In this document: positions 8,581-20,030 of the stretch, one piece after another
Layout: the number at the start of each line of letters is the position of its first letter
Position numbering within the stretch: position 1 is the first letter of the stretch
Source of the DNA: Microvelia longipes
Taxonomy: Eukaryota > Arthropoda > Insecta > Hemiptera > Veliidae
Length of the DNA: 64,000 nt
Reading direction: 5' to 3'
NCBI GenBank assembly: GCA_018340805.1
Contig: JACMZG010000008.1
Location: 79,005,541-79,069,540, forward strand
Notes under the pieces: generated by a model
The model's input: the letters and a program-made list of their open reading frames with translations, nothing else
Told to the model about the DNA's origin: nothing
Database searches by the model: none
Program-made: the position numbers and the translations under genes

Positions 8581-8985
8581 AGCCCCCTCCCCTGTTTAAG
8601 TCTAATCTTGTAAGCTTACATTTCATGCGGCGGCTAGCTAAATCATTTTTAATGGTTTTGCAAAAAAAAAGAATTTAACATTGATGGAGTTAACAGGATT
8701 TTTATACCTCATAAAAACGCGTTTATACGGAAGGCAAAAATATTAGGAATAATTGAAAATGGAAAAAATAGTCCCCTAAACTGATTCTCAACATATTAGG
8801 AAAATGTATCCCAGAATTAGTAATTATTTGTTTTCTGTTGGCAGGTATATATGAGTTTTTGCTGAAGTATGTTTATTCAGGGTGACAAGAGGTAACTAAA
8901 TGTATGTTTTTCTCTTACATATGGAGGGAGTATAAGGTTGCTACTATTGTTTGACTCTATTATTGTTTGATTTCTAAACCATTTT
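8581..8985. other. No gene recognised
   Basis: AT-rich sequence without a recognised motif or long reading frame. Confidence 0.4.
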
Positions 8986-9075
8986 TAGGTTTTAGAATAG
9001 AACATTGGTTGAAAGCGCATCTAGACAGAAATACTAGGTTTGAGTTTGAATCCTGGTCATTACGGTATTACTTGC

Positions 9076-9354
9076 TTGATTGACGCATTTTTTTTTTTTT
9101 CTTCTGTGTTTCCCCTCAGTAGTATCCCTACTGATGGGCCGTATATTTTAGCATGTTCCACATATGTACTACATGCATTTTAAACACTTTGTTTGTTTTT
9201 TAATCTCCGTATTTCTTGTAATTTATTATTTCTTTTTATCTTGAAACTTTATCTTGTTAAAATGATCTTCGAAAATGTTAATTCCAACATACTGATTTTT
9301 TCCGTTGTTTCAGTAGTAAATACTTCAAATTTTGTTTCTTGTTGATTGACGCAT
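9076..9354 (-). mobile_element. Retroposon with 13-bp target duplication and poly(A)
   Basis: TTGATTGACGCAT occurs at 9076-9088 and 9342-9354. Directly after the left copy is a run of about 14 T, i.e. a poly(A) tail for a minus-strand insert. The insert's 3' region contains CCCATCAGTAGGGATACTAC, able to form a hairpin as in many LINE 3' ends. It is about 250 bp with no intact coding, so a 5'-truncated LINE or a processed RNA copy is likely. Confidence 0.75.
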
Positions 9355-9940
9355 GGTGAGTAGTGAAATGGGGGGAGTGGTAGTAACTACCAGGCAAGTA
9401 GGCCACGTTGTTGGGTCCTTTTTACCAGCTCCCTAAGGTAGTGTGCTACTCCTTTTAATTTCATGTCTAGTTATATTTGATCTACTCTGGACAGAAGAAC
9501 CATGGTTTCTTTTTTAGATATTTCTATGGTTCCTCTCATGCTTTGTCAATCATAAATATTTTCACTGACTCATGTAGTCTGAAAAATAGGAACAACCCGT
9601 GCCCTCGCTGTTAAACCAAACCTTCATACACTTTAAACTACAAGACAGACACACTCTAGTATTAAAATGAATCTACTATGAGTGTCCTAAATTTTGCCTA
9701 TACCCAGTTTCATTTGGGGTAAAGGATCTTAAACGACTACCTGACAACGCACGGGCTCGAGAGCACCGGCTTTACGTCTCTTCTGAAGGATGTGGTACGC
9801 ATAATTTTTACCCTCATAAAAATGCCAGAGGCCCGTGCTGGATTGAACCTATGACTAAAATAAACTCAGAAGTTAAAGTCCATTCATTCTGTGTAGCCGC
9901 TTACCTTAACCACTACACCACGGTTGACTCTCGGCTCATG
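9355..9940 (-). mobile_element. tRNA-derived SINE, full-length-like
   Basis: On the minus strand an A-box (GTGTAGTGGTTAAGG, complement of 9904-9918) and a B-box (GGTTCAATCC, complement of 9840-9849) lie about 55 nt apart, as in a tRNA-derived pol III promoter. A body of about 450 bp continues leftward to about 9360. The body recurs at 63640-64000 (same strand, cut by the window end) and in part at 21960-22090. In the 63-kb copy the 3' end runs into (CTA)n. Confidence 0.75.
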
Positions 9941-10029
9941 GTGAAGTATTAGAAAGAATGTAACCAAGGCCCTATAGTAATAGGGTGCCTAATTGGTTGA
10001 AAATTAAAAAGGTTTTATTTACCATAAGT

Positions 10030-10280
10030 TGAAACGCGACAAATGAATGAGCTGGGTCTTTCGACAAATTAGTTGCTCGACAGAACGTTACGCCGAAAAA
10101 TAAGTTTTTGATAAATCTATCAGTCAAAATATCGTTTTGTCGACAAACAATTTAAGTTTGTCCACGGTAAAAACAGGGTTGTTGCATCGACAAATAGTTT
10201 ATTTGTCTGTTGAAAAAATCTTTTCGTCAACATATTATTTGTCGACATGTCGTATCGTCGAAAAATTAGAATACTATACA
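10030..10280. repeat. TCGAC-rich cluster
   Basis: GTCGAC/TCGACAAA motifs recur about eight times (for example TTTCGACAAATTAG, TTGTCGACAAACAA, CATCGACAAATAG, TTTGTCGACATGTCG). This is unusual in AT-rich DNA. A looser cluster lies at 43230-43390. The purpose is unknown. Confidence 0.45.
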
Positions 10281-10459
10281 AACCACACATATTCAAACAG
10301 AAATTTTAATAAATACCCTCCTAAGAGGTATTTATTAAAATTAATAAAAACACCTCAAACGGAGGACTCATTTCACTGGTTTGAAATCCGGTTTTGGACT
10401 TTTAGTGCTCATTATTAAATCACATTATTTACTTATTTATATCCCCGGTTTAAATAACA

Positions 10460-10725
10460 AAAGGTAGATATTGTATGAGTAAATAATTTATTTAGTTGTG
10501 AGCTAAAGTGTTTTCTTGTGTGCTGATGATTGTCAAACCGGTGCAGGGATGTTCATTTATTTAACAGCAAGTATTACCGGCTGCTACTTCTTCAATAACC
10601 TGGTAGAGTTAACAGGGAGAGCATAAAGCCAAAATGGTGTCACCATTGTTCGTCAGAAAATAGATGAGCCTGGAAGAACGTTGTTCCATACAACGTTTCA
10701 AGTATTGGAGAAGTGGCTCTCCCAC
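10460..10725. repeat. Repeat D with several hairpins
   Basis: The string TTTATTTAGTTGTGAGC then GTGCTGATGATTGTCAAACC and GGTGCAGGGATGTT matches 53995-54110 (TTTATTAGTTGAGAGC, CTGCTGATGATGGCG, AAACCGGTCCAGGGATATT). Hairpins AATGGTG-T-CACCATT, AACGTTGT-TCCAT-ACAACGTT and GGGAGAGC..GCTCTCCC (about 10615-10722) follow. Confidence 0.6.
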
Positions 10726-10739
10726 TCTTTGTGATCTCA

Positions 10740-11595
10740 AAATCTAAAATTAATTCTTAGCTTAAAATATTTTTGGTGTTGGATATTTTAAATGTATTGC
10801 GGGTAAGTTCAAACAGAATACCTTATAGTCAGTCGTTTGAGTCACGTATGTTAACGATATGTTACAAAACAAACTATGTGCACATAAACCATTTTAAAAA
10901 TTATGTCAAATAAAAAACCATAAATACTTGCGTCTAATTCCCAAAAAGTGTGACAACTTAATTATATGAAGTAAAATTGAATTTTATAAAACATGGCATT
11001 TAACAAAAAAATATCTATAACGACACTCTGCGATATACTTAAACTTAATTTTTAAAAGAAAATATATCATGCGAATAATATTATTTTAAGTCTTTAATTT
11101 TAGGCTTAATATCGCAGAAAGACGTTTAAAAAAAATATAGAGCCATTTAAAATTCATATAAATCGTGAGCCTTTTTGACTTTATTATTTCTGGGTTTTTT
11201 TAACACCACACCGGTGCGTTTTATAGAAATAGCGTGTTTTTAAGAATAGCGCTGTTTTCTTATTGTAATAATTTAAAGTAACAGTTCCTGGAGGAAAGAG
11301 CAAGTTGTCAAATATTAAAAAAGTATTTTGGTTTTATTTTCGGATGTTTAAAGTAGTTTTTAAATTTCGTCACGCAACTGTTTATGTTCAACATAATAAT
11401 AAAAACAACAGCAGTTATTTTTAGTTAATTATATCCTTAGGATTGATGCATTTTTATAATTTCAAGTTAATTTTTTTATGTTTTAAGATTATTTTAAGTT
11501 TACACTGCATACCCAAAAATTAAAGTGCATGTTCAATGTTATAAAGTACACATTAGGTTCATAAACTTGACTTTAAAGCTCCTTAACTATTTGGA
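10740..11595. other. No gene recognised
   Basis: Strongly AT-rich sequence, with no frame or repeat that I can name. Confidence 0.4.
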
Positions 11596-11599
11596 GAAA

Positions 11600-12380
11600 G
11601 ACTTCTTTCCATTAGTATCAAATTCTTGGGAGTCATTTTTCAGTCAGCAGAGTGAACTGAAATGAGCATATAAATAAAGTTGTAGCAAAAGCTACATCAA
11701 CCTTATGGCAATTTCGTTCCGGAGTTGGGAAGACATGGGACTCAAACCAAAAGTAATTAAGTGGATTTACACAGTTATTGTCAGACCAAGAATTCAATAT
11801 AGTTCTTTAGTCTTGACCTGCTATGAACAAAACAACAACTGATCGCAAGCTTATAATAGTTTTAAGATAAGCTTGTCTTGCTATAACAGGATCCATGAAA
11901 ACCACTCAAATAGTTTCTCTAGAAGTTCTTCTATGTTTACCAAATTTGACCTCTGTCATATTAAGAGAAGAATCACTTTTATTAGACTTCGAGACACTGG
12001 TATGTGGAATCCATATAGTAACAACAAGCTCGCTTTGATAAAAAAAATTGTTTGTAGGAACTACCCACATTAGTGTCAGCCAACCCCTAGAAAGCGATAG
12101 CAAGGTAGACATAATAAAAATATTAGGAGAGTTATACTTTCTAAAACCTAATGGTTTAAACACTCAATACAAGAAGCAGAGCATAAACTAATTTGATTCA
12201 AAGATGGTTCTAAGAAAGGCATAATGCCTCACTGATTCAGGGCGTACGTTCCTTAAAATTCTGGAGATCTTAATTACTCTCTTGGTCTTCATGCTACTGT
12301 GGTACCCCTAGAAAATGTAACTAGCAAAATGCAATGCTACATTTGGGAACTATTCCTTTATTCGACAATCGTCATCATAG
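11600..12380 (+). pseudogene. Decayed Jockey-like LINE fragment (RT end and start of RNase H)
   Basis: Conceptual reading across many stops shows LGVIFQS, LWQFRSGVGKTWDSNQK-like, KWIYTVIVRPRIQYSSL and, in shifted frames, TGSMKTT, FDLCHIKRR and IRLRDTGMWN. This is the thumb and connection region typical of Jockey-clade ORF2, where known copies read LGVxLDxKLxW, GKTWGLxP, WIYTAIVRPxxxY and TTPTAALExLL. Near 12190 to 12330, KDGSKK and SLG.HATV resemble the start of a LINE RNase H domain. It is inactive, with multiple stops and frameshifts. Confidence 0.7.
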
Positions 12381-12424
12381 ATGAATCGACATAATGTCAT
12401 GTCCCACTCTGTTTCGTTACAGCT

Positions 12425-13395
12425 CGTCCAAACGAACGATTCGTTCGTTCGTTACAGCTTCGAACTCTGCGCCCTTAATATATGGCACTACTCATAGACA
12501 TTGGAATTTCTAAATAATGATGAAAACTCTTGTTATTAACGTTATTTTAAAAATTAATCTTATTGTACCAAAAAAATGTTAAATTTTAATTTTATCACGT
12601 ACTTTTCTTCTTTTATGTCAAAATATAATGTATCGAACTATAATAGGAAAAATGTAGGTCACAATATATTTAGCTTGACTACGCTCGTTCGTCGGGAGAA
12701 TCTCATTCTTTAGTGAGAAAAAAGATTAATATACTTTGATATTGTAAAGCCCTTTTAGCGTTAAACTAATATCCCAAATCCTCAGGACCCTACGCAAACT
12801 TTTCAGCCTCTTAAAATATAAAAAAATATGTTCTATTTCTTCGGTGTTACAATAAATCAATATTTAACTGCTAAGCCGCTCTGAGATGGATTTTGTTCAA
12901 TCTTCACAATATTGAGTTTAAAAAGGAATATATTATAATTTTTTTCTTCACTAAATCATAAATAATCTTTTTGGGTGCAGTATCCTGAGCTGGGATGTTA
13001 AAGTTATTATCCTCCGGGTTTCCTCCTTAAAATCCAAGAAGATTCTCCTTTAAAGGATAACTCGCCGTATTAAATACCTTTTTTCTAAATCCTTTAACAT
13101 ATCTCTTTTATTTAAAATAAGGAAGCTTTACATCTTAAAATAAATATTAAAATATTGGGCACTTATATGGGAGGCATTTTTATCGTGTTATTAGGTCAGT
13201 ACAGAAAATTTGGGATTTAAGGATAAAAATGATCTCATATTTCTTCATTGAAAGACTTTTTGTGAAAACCTATAGTTTTATCAGTTATATTTGAATTTAT
13301 TCTTGCTTAGATTTTGATTTATTCTTGTTCAAATGATTAGGATTTTCGTTAGGCATTATACTTTACACAAACTTTAAAATCAACCCTCGGAGTGC
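12425..13395. other. No gene recognised; AACGAACGATTCGTTCGTT palindrome
   Basis: A near-perfect palindrome of GAAC/TTCG units lies at about 12432-12452. The rest is AT-rich without recognised features and may include decayed LINE sequence. Confidence 0.35.
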
Positions 13396-13399
13396 ATTC

Positions 13400-13960
13400 C
13401 AAGTTTTTATGTATACGATAAGCTTGAGACTGGATTTTCCTATCTGGATCAAAAAGCCATTTAGATTTCTTTCTGCTCTATGCAGGCAGAGTCATATTTG
13501 ATTGCCTATATCCATTGTTATTTCCTCATATTAGTTTAGCCTTTTTCCAAATCTAGTTTTTAAAGAGTGGTTTGGCCTGCCTTCTAGACTAGTCTGTTGC
13601 AGGCTCTGGTCCACCAAAGTTAGCAGAAGTTCTTTTTTTGCCTATTTCGCCAGCCAATTCATTTCCAGATATACCAGTGTGTCCTGTGTGACACATTGTT
13701 TTGACTTAAGTCCCCGGATAAGTTTTCTAAAGCTTTCAAAACTAAGGGTGAGGGGATATAAGAGGAAGGTTGAGCTTTAAGTGCAGCTTGACTGTCATAA
13801 CAAATTGCAATAGCATTGTACTCGGAGTTAGTAATCTTCGGTTGTCTACCTGGCTCTAAAATGGCAAACAGAGACTTCATCCTGAAACACTCTTGGTTCA
13901 TTTTCAACAAAAAGAGCTGCTCCAGAAACTCCTACGTTATTTCTGGAATCATCTGTAAAA
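13400..13960 (-). pseudogene. Decayed LINE RNase H C-terminal part, opposite strand
   Basis: The minus strand encodes ICYDSQAALKA, SPLVLKALENL, NNVSHRTHWY and, after frame changes, HTGHTGISGNELAGEI and ANFGGPEPA. LINE (Jockey-type) RNase H domains carry SDSQAALKAL, LVxEC and WVPGHxGIxGNExAD in this order. It continues the domain whose beginning lies on the plus strand at 12190-12330, which suggests an inversion or two independent inserts. Confidence 0.75.
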
Positions 13961-13974
13961 GTCTTATTAATTAA

Positions 13975-14229
13975 TAATAATATAAACAACAACAACGTCT
14001 TTTCACTAATTTAAACTTTATTTTGCAGAACTGGCTTTCGGCAATAATGCCATCTACAGTGCCGTGGTGAGATGCTGAGTCTTTTTATTCATGAAATTTG
14101 ACTCCATAAATCCCAGATTCTATGAGTCAACATCTCACCGCGGCACTGTAGATGGAATTATTGCCCAAAGCCGGCTCTGCAAAATAAAGTTTATATTAGT
14201 GGAAAGACGTTGTTGGTTTTAATATTATT
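13975..14229. mobile_element. Short foldback element (about 255 bp)
   Basis: The arms of about 95 to 100 bp are nearly perfect inverted copies. AACAACAACGTCTTTTCACT, TTATTTTGCAGAACTGGCTT, ATGCCATCTACAGTGCCGTG and GTGAGATGCTGAGTC at 13985-14080 reappear reverse-complemented at 14128-14220. The loop is about 50 bp. It has no coding capacity and no target duplication I can fix. Confidence 0.85.
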
Positions 14230-14239
14230 GTAGAAAATT

Positions 14240-14450
14240 CCATTGCGCTTACTGAAGTTCTTATTATATTATAAGAACTTCATAATATATAATATATAAT
14301 CTTTATTATAAGTTATCTTATTATTAAAGAATATAATATAAGTATCTTATATTCTAAGTTATCTTATATTATATATTTTATAATCTAAGTTATCTTTATT
14401 TTATTATTAAGATAAATTGTTAAGTTATCTTATAAATTTTACGTCACCTT
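14240..14450. repeat. AT-rich direct repeats (TAAGTTATCTTA)
   Basis: TAAGTTATCTTA or close variants occur at about 14307, 14357, 14390 and 14420. They alternate with ATATAAT runs and an inverted pair, GAAGTTCTTATTATATTATAAGAACTTC (about 14253-14281). Confidence 0.6.
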
Positions 14451-14564
14451 TTCCGAACAATGAAAATTTCTTAGGATTTAAATTAATTTAAAGAACAATT
14501 GATATTATGTCATGGTCTAATTTAACATTTTAAAATTAAATAAGTCACTTTCATGGTTAAGATT

Positions 14565-14800
14565 GCAAGACTTCGGTAGTATGGACATGTAAAAGAAAGA
14601 AAAGGAGTGATTACAAAGCAGGTTGAAGACGAAAAACCTAACGGTACTTGAGCGCCGGGTTGACCCTAACTAAGATGGAGAGATGGAGCACTGAGAGATT
14701 TCTATTTAGGAGAGATTGACTCGTGAGCAGTCAGTTTAATAGAGAAGAATGAAAAAGGCAAAATTGGCGCGACAATGATTTAGAATATAGAGCGCGATGC
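14565..14800 (+). pseudogene. LINE ORF2 C-terminal fragment
   Basis: The frame beginning near 14573 reads RLR.YGHVKERK..ITKQVED, then after a stop APG.P.LRWRDGALRD, then GEIDS. Many LINE ORF2 ends read RLRWxGHVxRR followed by GxRxxGRPxxRWxDxIxxDL. It is interrupted by stops and is inactive. Confidence 0.6.
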
Positions 14801-14842
14801 GAGTTCAGTAAGGTAGAAAAGTTATCAAAAGTACTATACATG

Positions 14843-14887
<45 letters not shown>

Positions 14888-14925
14888 TATATATATATAT
14901 AATATATATAATATATAACGTATAA
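14843..14925. repeat. (AT)n microsatellite
   Basis: TA repeats with short interruptions. Open frames through it are artefacts. Confidence 0.95.
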
Positions 14926-14929
14926 CATG

Positions 14930-15435
14930 AGTATAAATATGCTCATGTAAATTTGAACTCGGATGAGTCAACTTACAGGTGGTACAGATACCATTTTGGA
15001 AATCTATAGAGCAATGTTCACCATTTTAAGGTATTGAATGTTGATGCAAATGAAATGTTCCACCCGGTATACTTATATATTAAATAATATTTACGATATT
15101 AACTCATAACTACGGTCCATAATATCTATTGTTACATTTTACACCTTGCTCCATCGTTGTTTCTCTGTTTTATACAACCGATAAAATTTTATGACTCATA
15201 AAATTATTACTTAACTGGTTTAATTTGTTAGAATATCGTTTTATGAATGTTTTATATCCAGGAGAACTTTTTACAACTCAAATTATGAGATAATATTTTC
15301 AGGATATTGTTGTATATTTTTTTTATTTGCTTATTTTTAATACAGGATTTTAATTTTTTTTCTTGTATATTGAAACTATCATAAATTATAAATGATTTAT
15401 TACTTTTCATTTCAATATCTTCTTGTGTAGACTGT
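14930..15435. other. No gene recognised
   Basis: AT-rich sequence, with no recognisable motif. Confidence 0.4.
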
Positions 15436-15439
15436 AGAG

Positions 15440-15740
15440 ATAAAGGAAAAGTATTGTATTTGCTCTGTAAATCCAAAACCGGTGTGCTATCTGAACTATC
15501 AGTTTAAGATGTTTAGGACCTCTTAAGTGTTTTTGCAAGTCTGTCAGAATGTGAATGTGTGCGTGTGTGTTTGTCATTATTGTAGGTGTTAGTTTATAAC
15601 GCAATCGAATTAAAACTTGCTACAAAAATCAAATCCAAAAAAACACGCTCGTCCCGGTTTTGAATTTTCAGGTAAAACACAATAATTTTCTTATAACCTG
15701 TGGTATAAAATAAATGGGGAAAATAACGAGAATTAAAAAG
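15440..15740. repeat. 5S-like dispersed repeat: plus and minus 5' segments facing each other
   Basis: GAAAAGTATTGTATTTGCTC then CCAAAACCGG and GACCTCTTAAGTG, and a GTGTGTGCGTGTGTGTTTGT run (plus) up to about 15610. It meets TCCCGGTTTTGAATTTTCAG then CTGTGGTATAAA and GGGGAAAATAA (minus) up to about 15725. Confidence 0.55.
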
Positions 15741-15744
15741 TGAC

Positions 15745-16885
15745 TCTTGTGGCTACTAATTATTAGCATTATTTTTAAAATCCTTGGTCAAAGTAATGAG
15801 CTTACATCACTTAGCGGGTTTGGAAGTAGAGTCGATTTAATAACTTTTACAAGCCCCAGACTAGGCGGGGTTTTCCACTGCGCGAAATGTTTTTCTTTCA
15901 TATTATGTAGTATATGTTTGGGAGAATATGCTATTCTATAAACAGTATGTATAAAAAAGTTTCTTCAATGTATATTTAAATATTTAAAACATTTAATAAA
16001 GTTTCATAAAAAAGGATATTCTGGAACAGACATTGATTGAAATCTACGAGAGCAATATTTTCATGCTGAATTTTTTTCTGTTACTCAGTAATTTTTGTTG
16101 TATATAATACGAATATAAATATTTAAGGCTAAATGAATCATGCCCTGGGGCAATTTTTTTTAAATACTTGTTAGACAATTTTAAAACGTGATAATGACAT
16201 ATTTTGCCCGCCTTTGATCATGCCTAAAAGGAACATTAGCTTTTTTTTGAAAATTCTCTAAAATTTATATCACGGGAATTAGTGAGATTAAAATATAAGA
16301 AAATGCTTTTCTATGTTGGAAAGGAAGTATAATAATTAAGTAATAATGTGATTCCTACTTTTTGTCCACGTTTCAGACTTTATAAATTTCTATGCTTGGG
16401 GCTGCAAAAGTTGGTGTAAGTAATGCGTATGTATGTGAGGTATGTGTGATGTAATAAATAAATCCTTTTTTGCAAACACGGTTTTGGCCGAATTGCTCAA
16501 TCGAATTTGATGAAGAAGAGAAGGAAACAAAATTAGTGAGGGGGAAGGAATTATATACATGGTGTGAGAAAAATAACCGATACAATTTTGGATTGAAACT
16601 CAACAGGGAAATTTAAAGTAGCAGCCAATTGAAATTTATAATTTCTCAAAAATTTTTGAAATCAAATATTTTGCTACAAATTATTGCTAGTGCTACTTTG
16701 TATTGTTGTGAAATCAACAAGGCCCGAAACAGGGACTAGCTTACTTATGTAGATATTTAAATTTATAATTCAGGCCTCGAGTCGGTCCGTATTTCAGAGA
16801 CGCTACAAAGCAATTATTTACTGATATGATTTATAAATTTACAGACATAAGATAGGGAAGCTAAATTTTATATTTGGCAGCCTGC
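15745..16885. other. No gene recognised
   Basis: AT-rich sequence. One LINE-like or host exon candidate was looked for and not found. Small open frames lack motifs. Confidence 0.4.
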
Positions 16886-16889
16886 TTTT

Positions 16890-17930
16890 AACTTTTTTTT
16901 ATATCATAGGTATTTAAAAAAAGTATTGGGTTTGCTCTAATAATTTAAATATGAGATTAGAAAATCGGTACGCATGTAGAATTAAGAAGACCAACAATCG
17001 CTTCAAATTTCTTGTTTTTACTAGCCTTAGTTCAATTTCAGTTCAAGTTTCAAGTTTAAAAAAATAACCGATTAAAATTAAGTCGACATTTGGCACGAAT
17101 GTATGTCTTTGTAAATTTTAAACGTAATTCAACAAAGTTTTGTTTTAATACGGATAGTACATCAACGAGGTTTTGTTGTATCACTTTGGTGATGCAGCTT
17201 TGAGCGTGTATATGCTAGAGAGTTGGAACTTTGTACAAAAATCAGTCCACCGTTATAGGTTTGCAGTTCAGAAAATATGTTTTATGACAGCAAAATTTTC
17301 GAAAAATCATAAAACGCGGAATCATGTTCCAATCGGGTTGAAGTTTAGGACGCAAGTAGCAATGTATTAGACTAAAAAAATTTATTCAATGACTTGTGTA
17401 CTATTTTTTAAAAAAATATATAATTATCTAATTGAGTCAAACTCTGGTACAAGTGTATACCATTACGTAATAAATAAGTACAACAAGTTTCGTTACAATA
17501 TGACAAGTATATCTGTGATTTTGTTTGGATCATGAAACTTAAATTATGATTATTTTTATTTTTATTTTATTTTTTTAATTCCTTTATTTAAATAAATAAA
17601 TAATCACAAAATCAAAAAATATAGAAAGATTAACCCAATAAGAAGAAACTCCAGTGCTATGTGGGTATTTTTAATTACCCACATTACATTAAAGCATTGA
17701 GCGTGGTCAGTGCCTGGATGAGTGGCCATTGAGAATGAAACGAATGAATTTACTATCTGAGGACGCGTGAAGCGAGTCCGAAGTTGGAAGGATAAGCGTA
17801 GCTAATCCGAGGAAAAGTTTCGAATTACTTCGTACTCGAATTTTATATTTTGGGACGAGCGAAGATAATTCAATAAGAAGAGATAACGTACCCGTACCTA
17901 TTTTTGTTTTAAATTTTGAAGGCAAATAAA
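16890..17930 (+). repeat. 5S-like dispersed repeat, long copy
   Basis: The order runs AAAAAGTATTGGGTTTGCTC, then GCTAGAGAGTTGGAACTTTG and TACAAAAATCAGTC. GAAAAATCATAAAACGCGGA, AATGACTTGTGTAC and GACAAGTATATC follow. The 5S-like core is at 17690-17738 (AAGCATTGAGCGTGGTCAGT then GCCTGGATGAGTGGCC). After it come the tail TATCTGAGGACG and GAAGCGAGTCCGAAG. Confidence 0.75.
17690..17738 (+). pseudogene. 5S rRNA-like segment
   Basis: AAGCATTGAGCGTGGTCAGT then GCCTGGATGAGTGGCCATTG corresponds to the internal promoter half of arthropod 5S rRNA (AAGCAGCGTCGGGCGCGGTT, AGTACTTGGATGGGTGACCG). This copy lacks the 5' AGTT of the box. Confidence 0.65.
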
Positions 17931-17944
17931 ACTTACTATTAACA

Positions 17945-18890
17945 ATAAATGCCTATTTGGGTGTTGCACGATAAATCATTTATTTTGATCTGACCATGAA
18001 GAAGTAAATATTTGCTCAAGTTGGAAACCATAATATCCCACCAGTTCTAACTGGGTTATTTATTTGGGTGGTCAATATTGCTATTACAAGACTAGTTAAT
18101 GGTGCTTCTTAAAACAAAATGCACGAAAGAAATAGTTCTTTAATTTTTAAAAAGAATAGAAAACACTATTCCGAAAGTTACTAACAGGTTTAGAAATGCA
18201 TGAATGACTTAAAACTGTTGCCAGAACCCAAGCTTGGTACATTTAATGGCTTTTTTCAACAAAAGCTACAAAATGAACAAGCGTAATGACCCATTAAGAG
18301 CTCTTTCCTTTGCATTAATTATAATTAAACATTTTTTACACTCCCTTGATCTTACGTTTTCTTTTATTTTACTTAGACTTGGTCTACTTTCTTCATTATT
18401 TTAGCAGAAGTAGTTGCTTGGTCCTTGAATTTTTCCGTATTAGTCTTTTATTTTATTTCTTAAGCTTTATAACAAGTTATCTCTCTGAATTTTCAACATT
18501 TCTTAATTACGAGAAGTTTTAATAATTAATTAATGTTTAAAATTTTAAAGGAATTCAACATTTTCTAATTTATACTGTAGGGTATTTATTTAATAATTTA
18601 TTTTTAATTACATTATTACAATCAATGCATAAGCTTTTCTTAAATCAATATAATTTTTTTTTATCCAGGGTAAAATTTTTAATGAAATTACTTATGGTGA
18701 ATTTTAACTCTAAGGACAACCTTGAAGCAGGGAGGGTTCGTGTCTCTTGACCCTGCTGTATAATTTTACTTTAATATAATTTATTTAACAAAATATTAAT
18801 TTATGCTTTACTATTTCTCATTCATGGCGTCCGCGGGATTTTTTCCGTGGGGGGACGGGGTTAAAGATCTAATTTCGGTACACAATAATG
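17945..18890. other. No gene recognised
   Basis: AT-rich sequence with a short GC patch (about 18826-18862, containing CCGCGGG and GGGGGGACGGGG). No function assigned. Confidence 0.4.
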
Positions 18891-19029
18891 ACTTTATTGT
18901 TAATGTCACACATTATGTTAATTAGTTTTCAGCACCCTTTGACAAAAGTCAGAGATAGTAGTCCATCAAACCTCAGGAAGTGGGGATTTACTAAACTATA
19001 ATTGACAAAAATATTGTAATATTTTTATT

Positions 19030-20030
19030 TAGACCTTTAGCGAGCGAAGCGAGTTCCTTCAAGCATGCTCCTTTCAATGTATCTTATAACATACTTTAGC
19101 AACTTTGTGAGCAATGTGAACCTCGTTTTCATCATTCACGCATATATTTATAGCAATGTATGTACGCATGTGCGAAATGTTTCTGTGGGACACGATAACA
19201 TTTTAACGCTTTATCGTATCAAAATGAAACTTGGTACAAAAATCGACCTTTTTTATGTCCTAAACCCTATTGTTCATGACATATGTCTGACGTCATCAAC
19301 CCACAATAATGACTCAGCGAAAATTCTAAAAGTAATTCTAAATAGGAAAAGTAGTAAATAGGAAAAGTATTACGCTTGCACTAAAAATCTGAAAGTAGGA
19401 TTTTAACTGAATTCTATATTTTAAGTCTTTTTAAGATCTTTTGAGTGTTTTTTTACAAAGTTATCTACCTGTAAGTGTGTGTGTGTATGTGAGTGACTGT
19501 ATCTGTGTGTGTGTATGTAACTGTGTTTGTGTGCTATCATTATAGCTCCCAGTTTGTTTATGCTAAAGAGGTGAGACTTGGTACAAAAATCAATTGTTAG
19601 GTCTAGTTATGCTGTTTGTAAATAATGTTTCTATGACGTCATTAGCCCTAATTAATGACTCTGCAGGAATTCATAAAACACGGAATCGTGATTAGATCAA
19701 TGTGAGATTTGGTTCGGCTGCGTTGTACTGTAAAAGTTTAAATATGTCGTAATTATCAACATTAATTAAATGTTTATCAAATGACGTGTATGGGTTTAAA
19801 AATATTCAAACTAATCCAGATAAATTTTGTACAACTGTTTCCTTTTAGGGACCACGCATACAAAGTTCGGCTTGTATATCTACGGCTTATTTTGGATCAC
19901 TAATAATCGAGCATGATAGCATCGAACAAAGTCAATATCCGTATGGTTAATGGCATAATTATCAATCATATCAAAACCACTCGCGTGATTTTGTATCGGA
20001 TTTCAAAAAGTTTGTTAAATCAAATTTTTT
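19030..20030 (+). repeat. 5S-like dispersed repeat: tail, body, then second 5' end and body
   Basis: The tail motif AGCGAGCGAAGCGAGT is at 19039. A body with ATGAAACTTGGTACAAAAAT and TGACGTCATCAACCCACAAT follows to 19340. A fresh start (AGGAAAAGTATTACGCTTGC, 19358), a GT-rich run (19470-19530) and a second body follow to about 19830 and beyond. No 5S core is seen. It looks like two tandem truncated copies. Confidence 0.6.

Noticed and set aside
9825..9940. Working tRNA gene on the minus strand
   Set aside because: A- and B-boxes are present, but the sequence continues into a repeated body and lacks a cloverleaf, so it is a SINE promoter.
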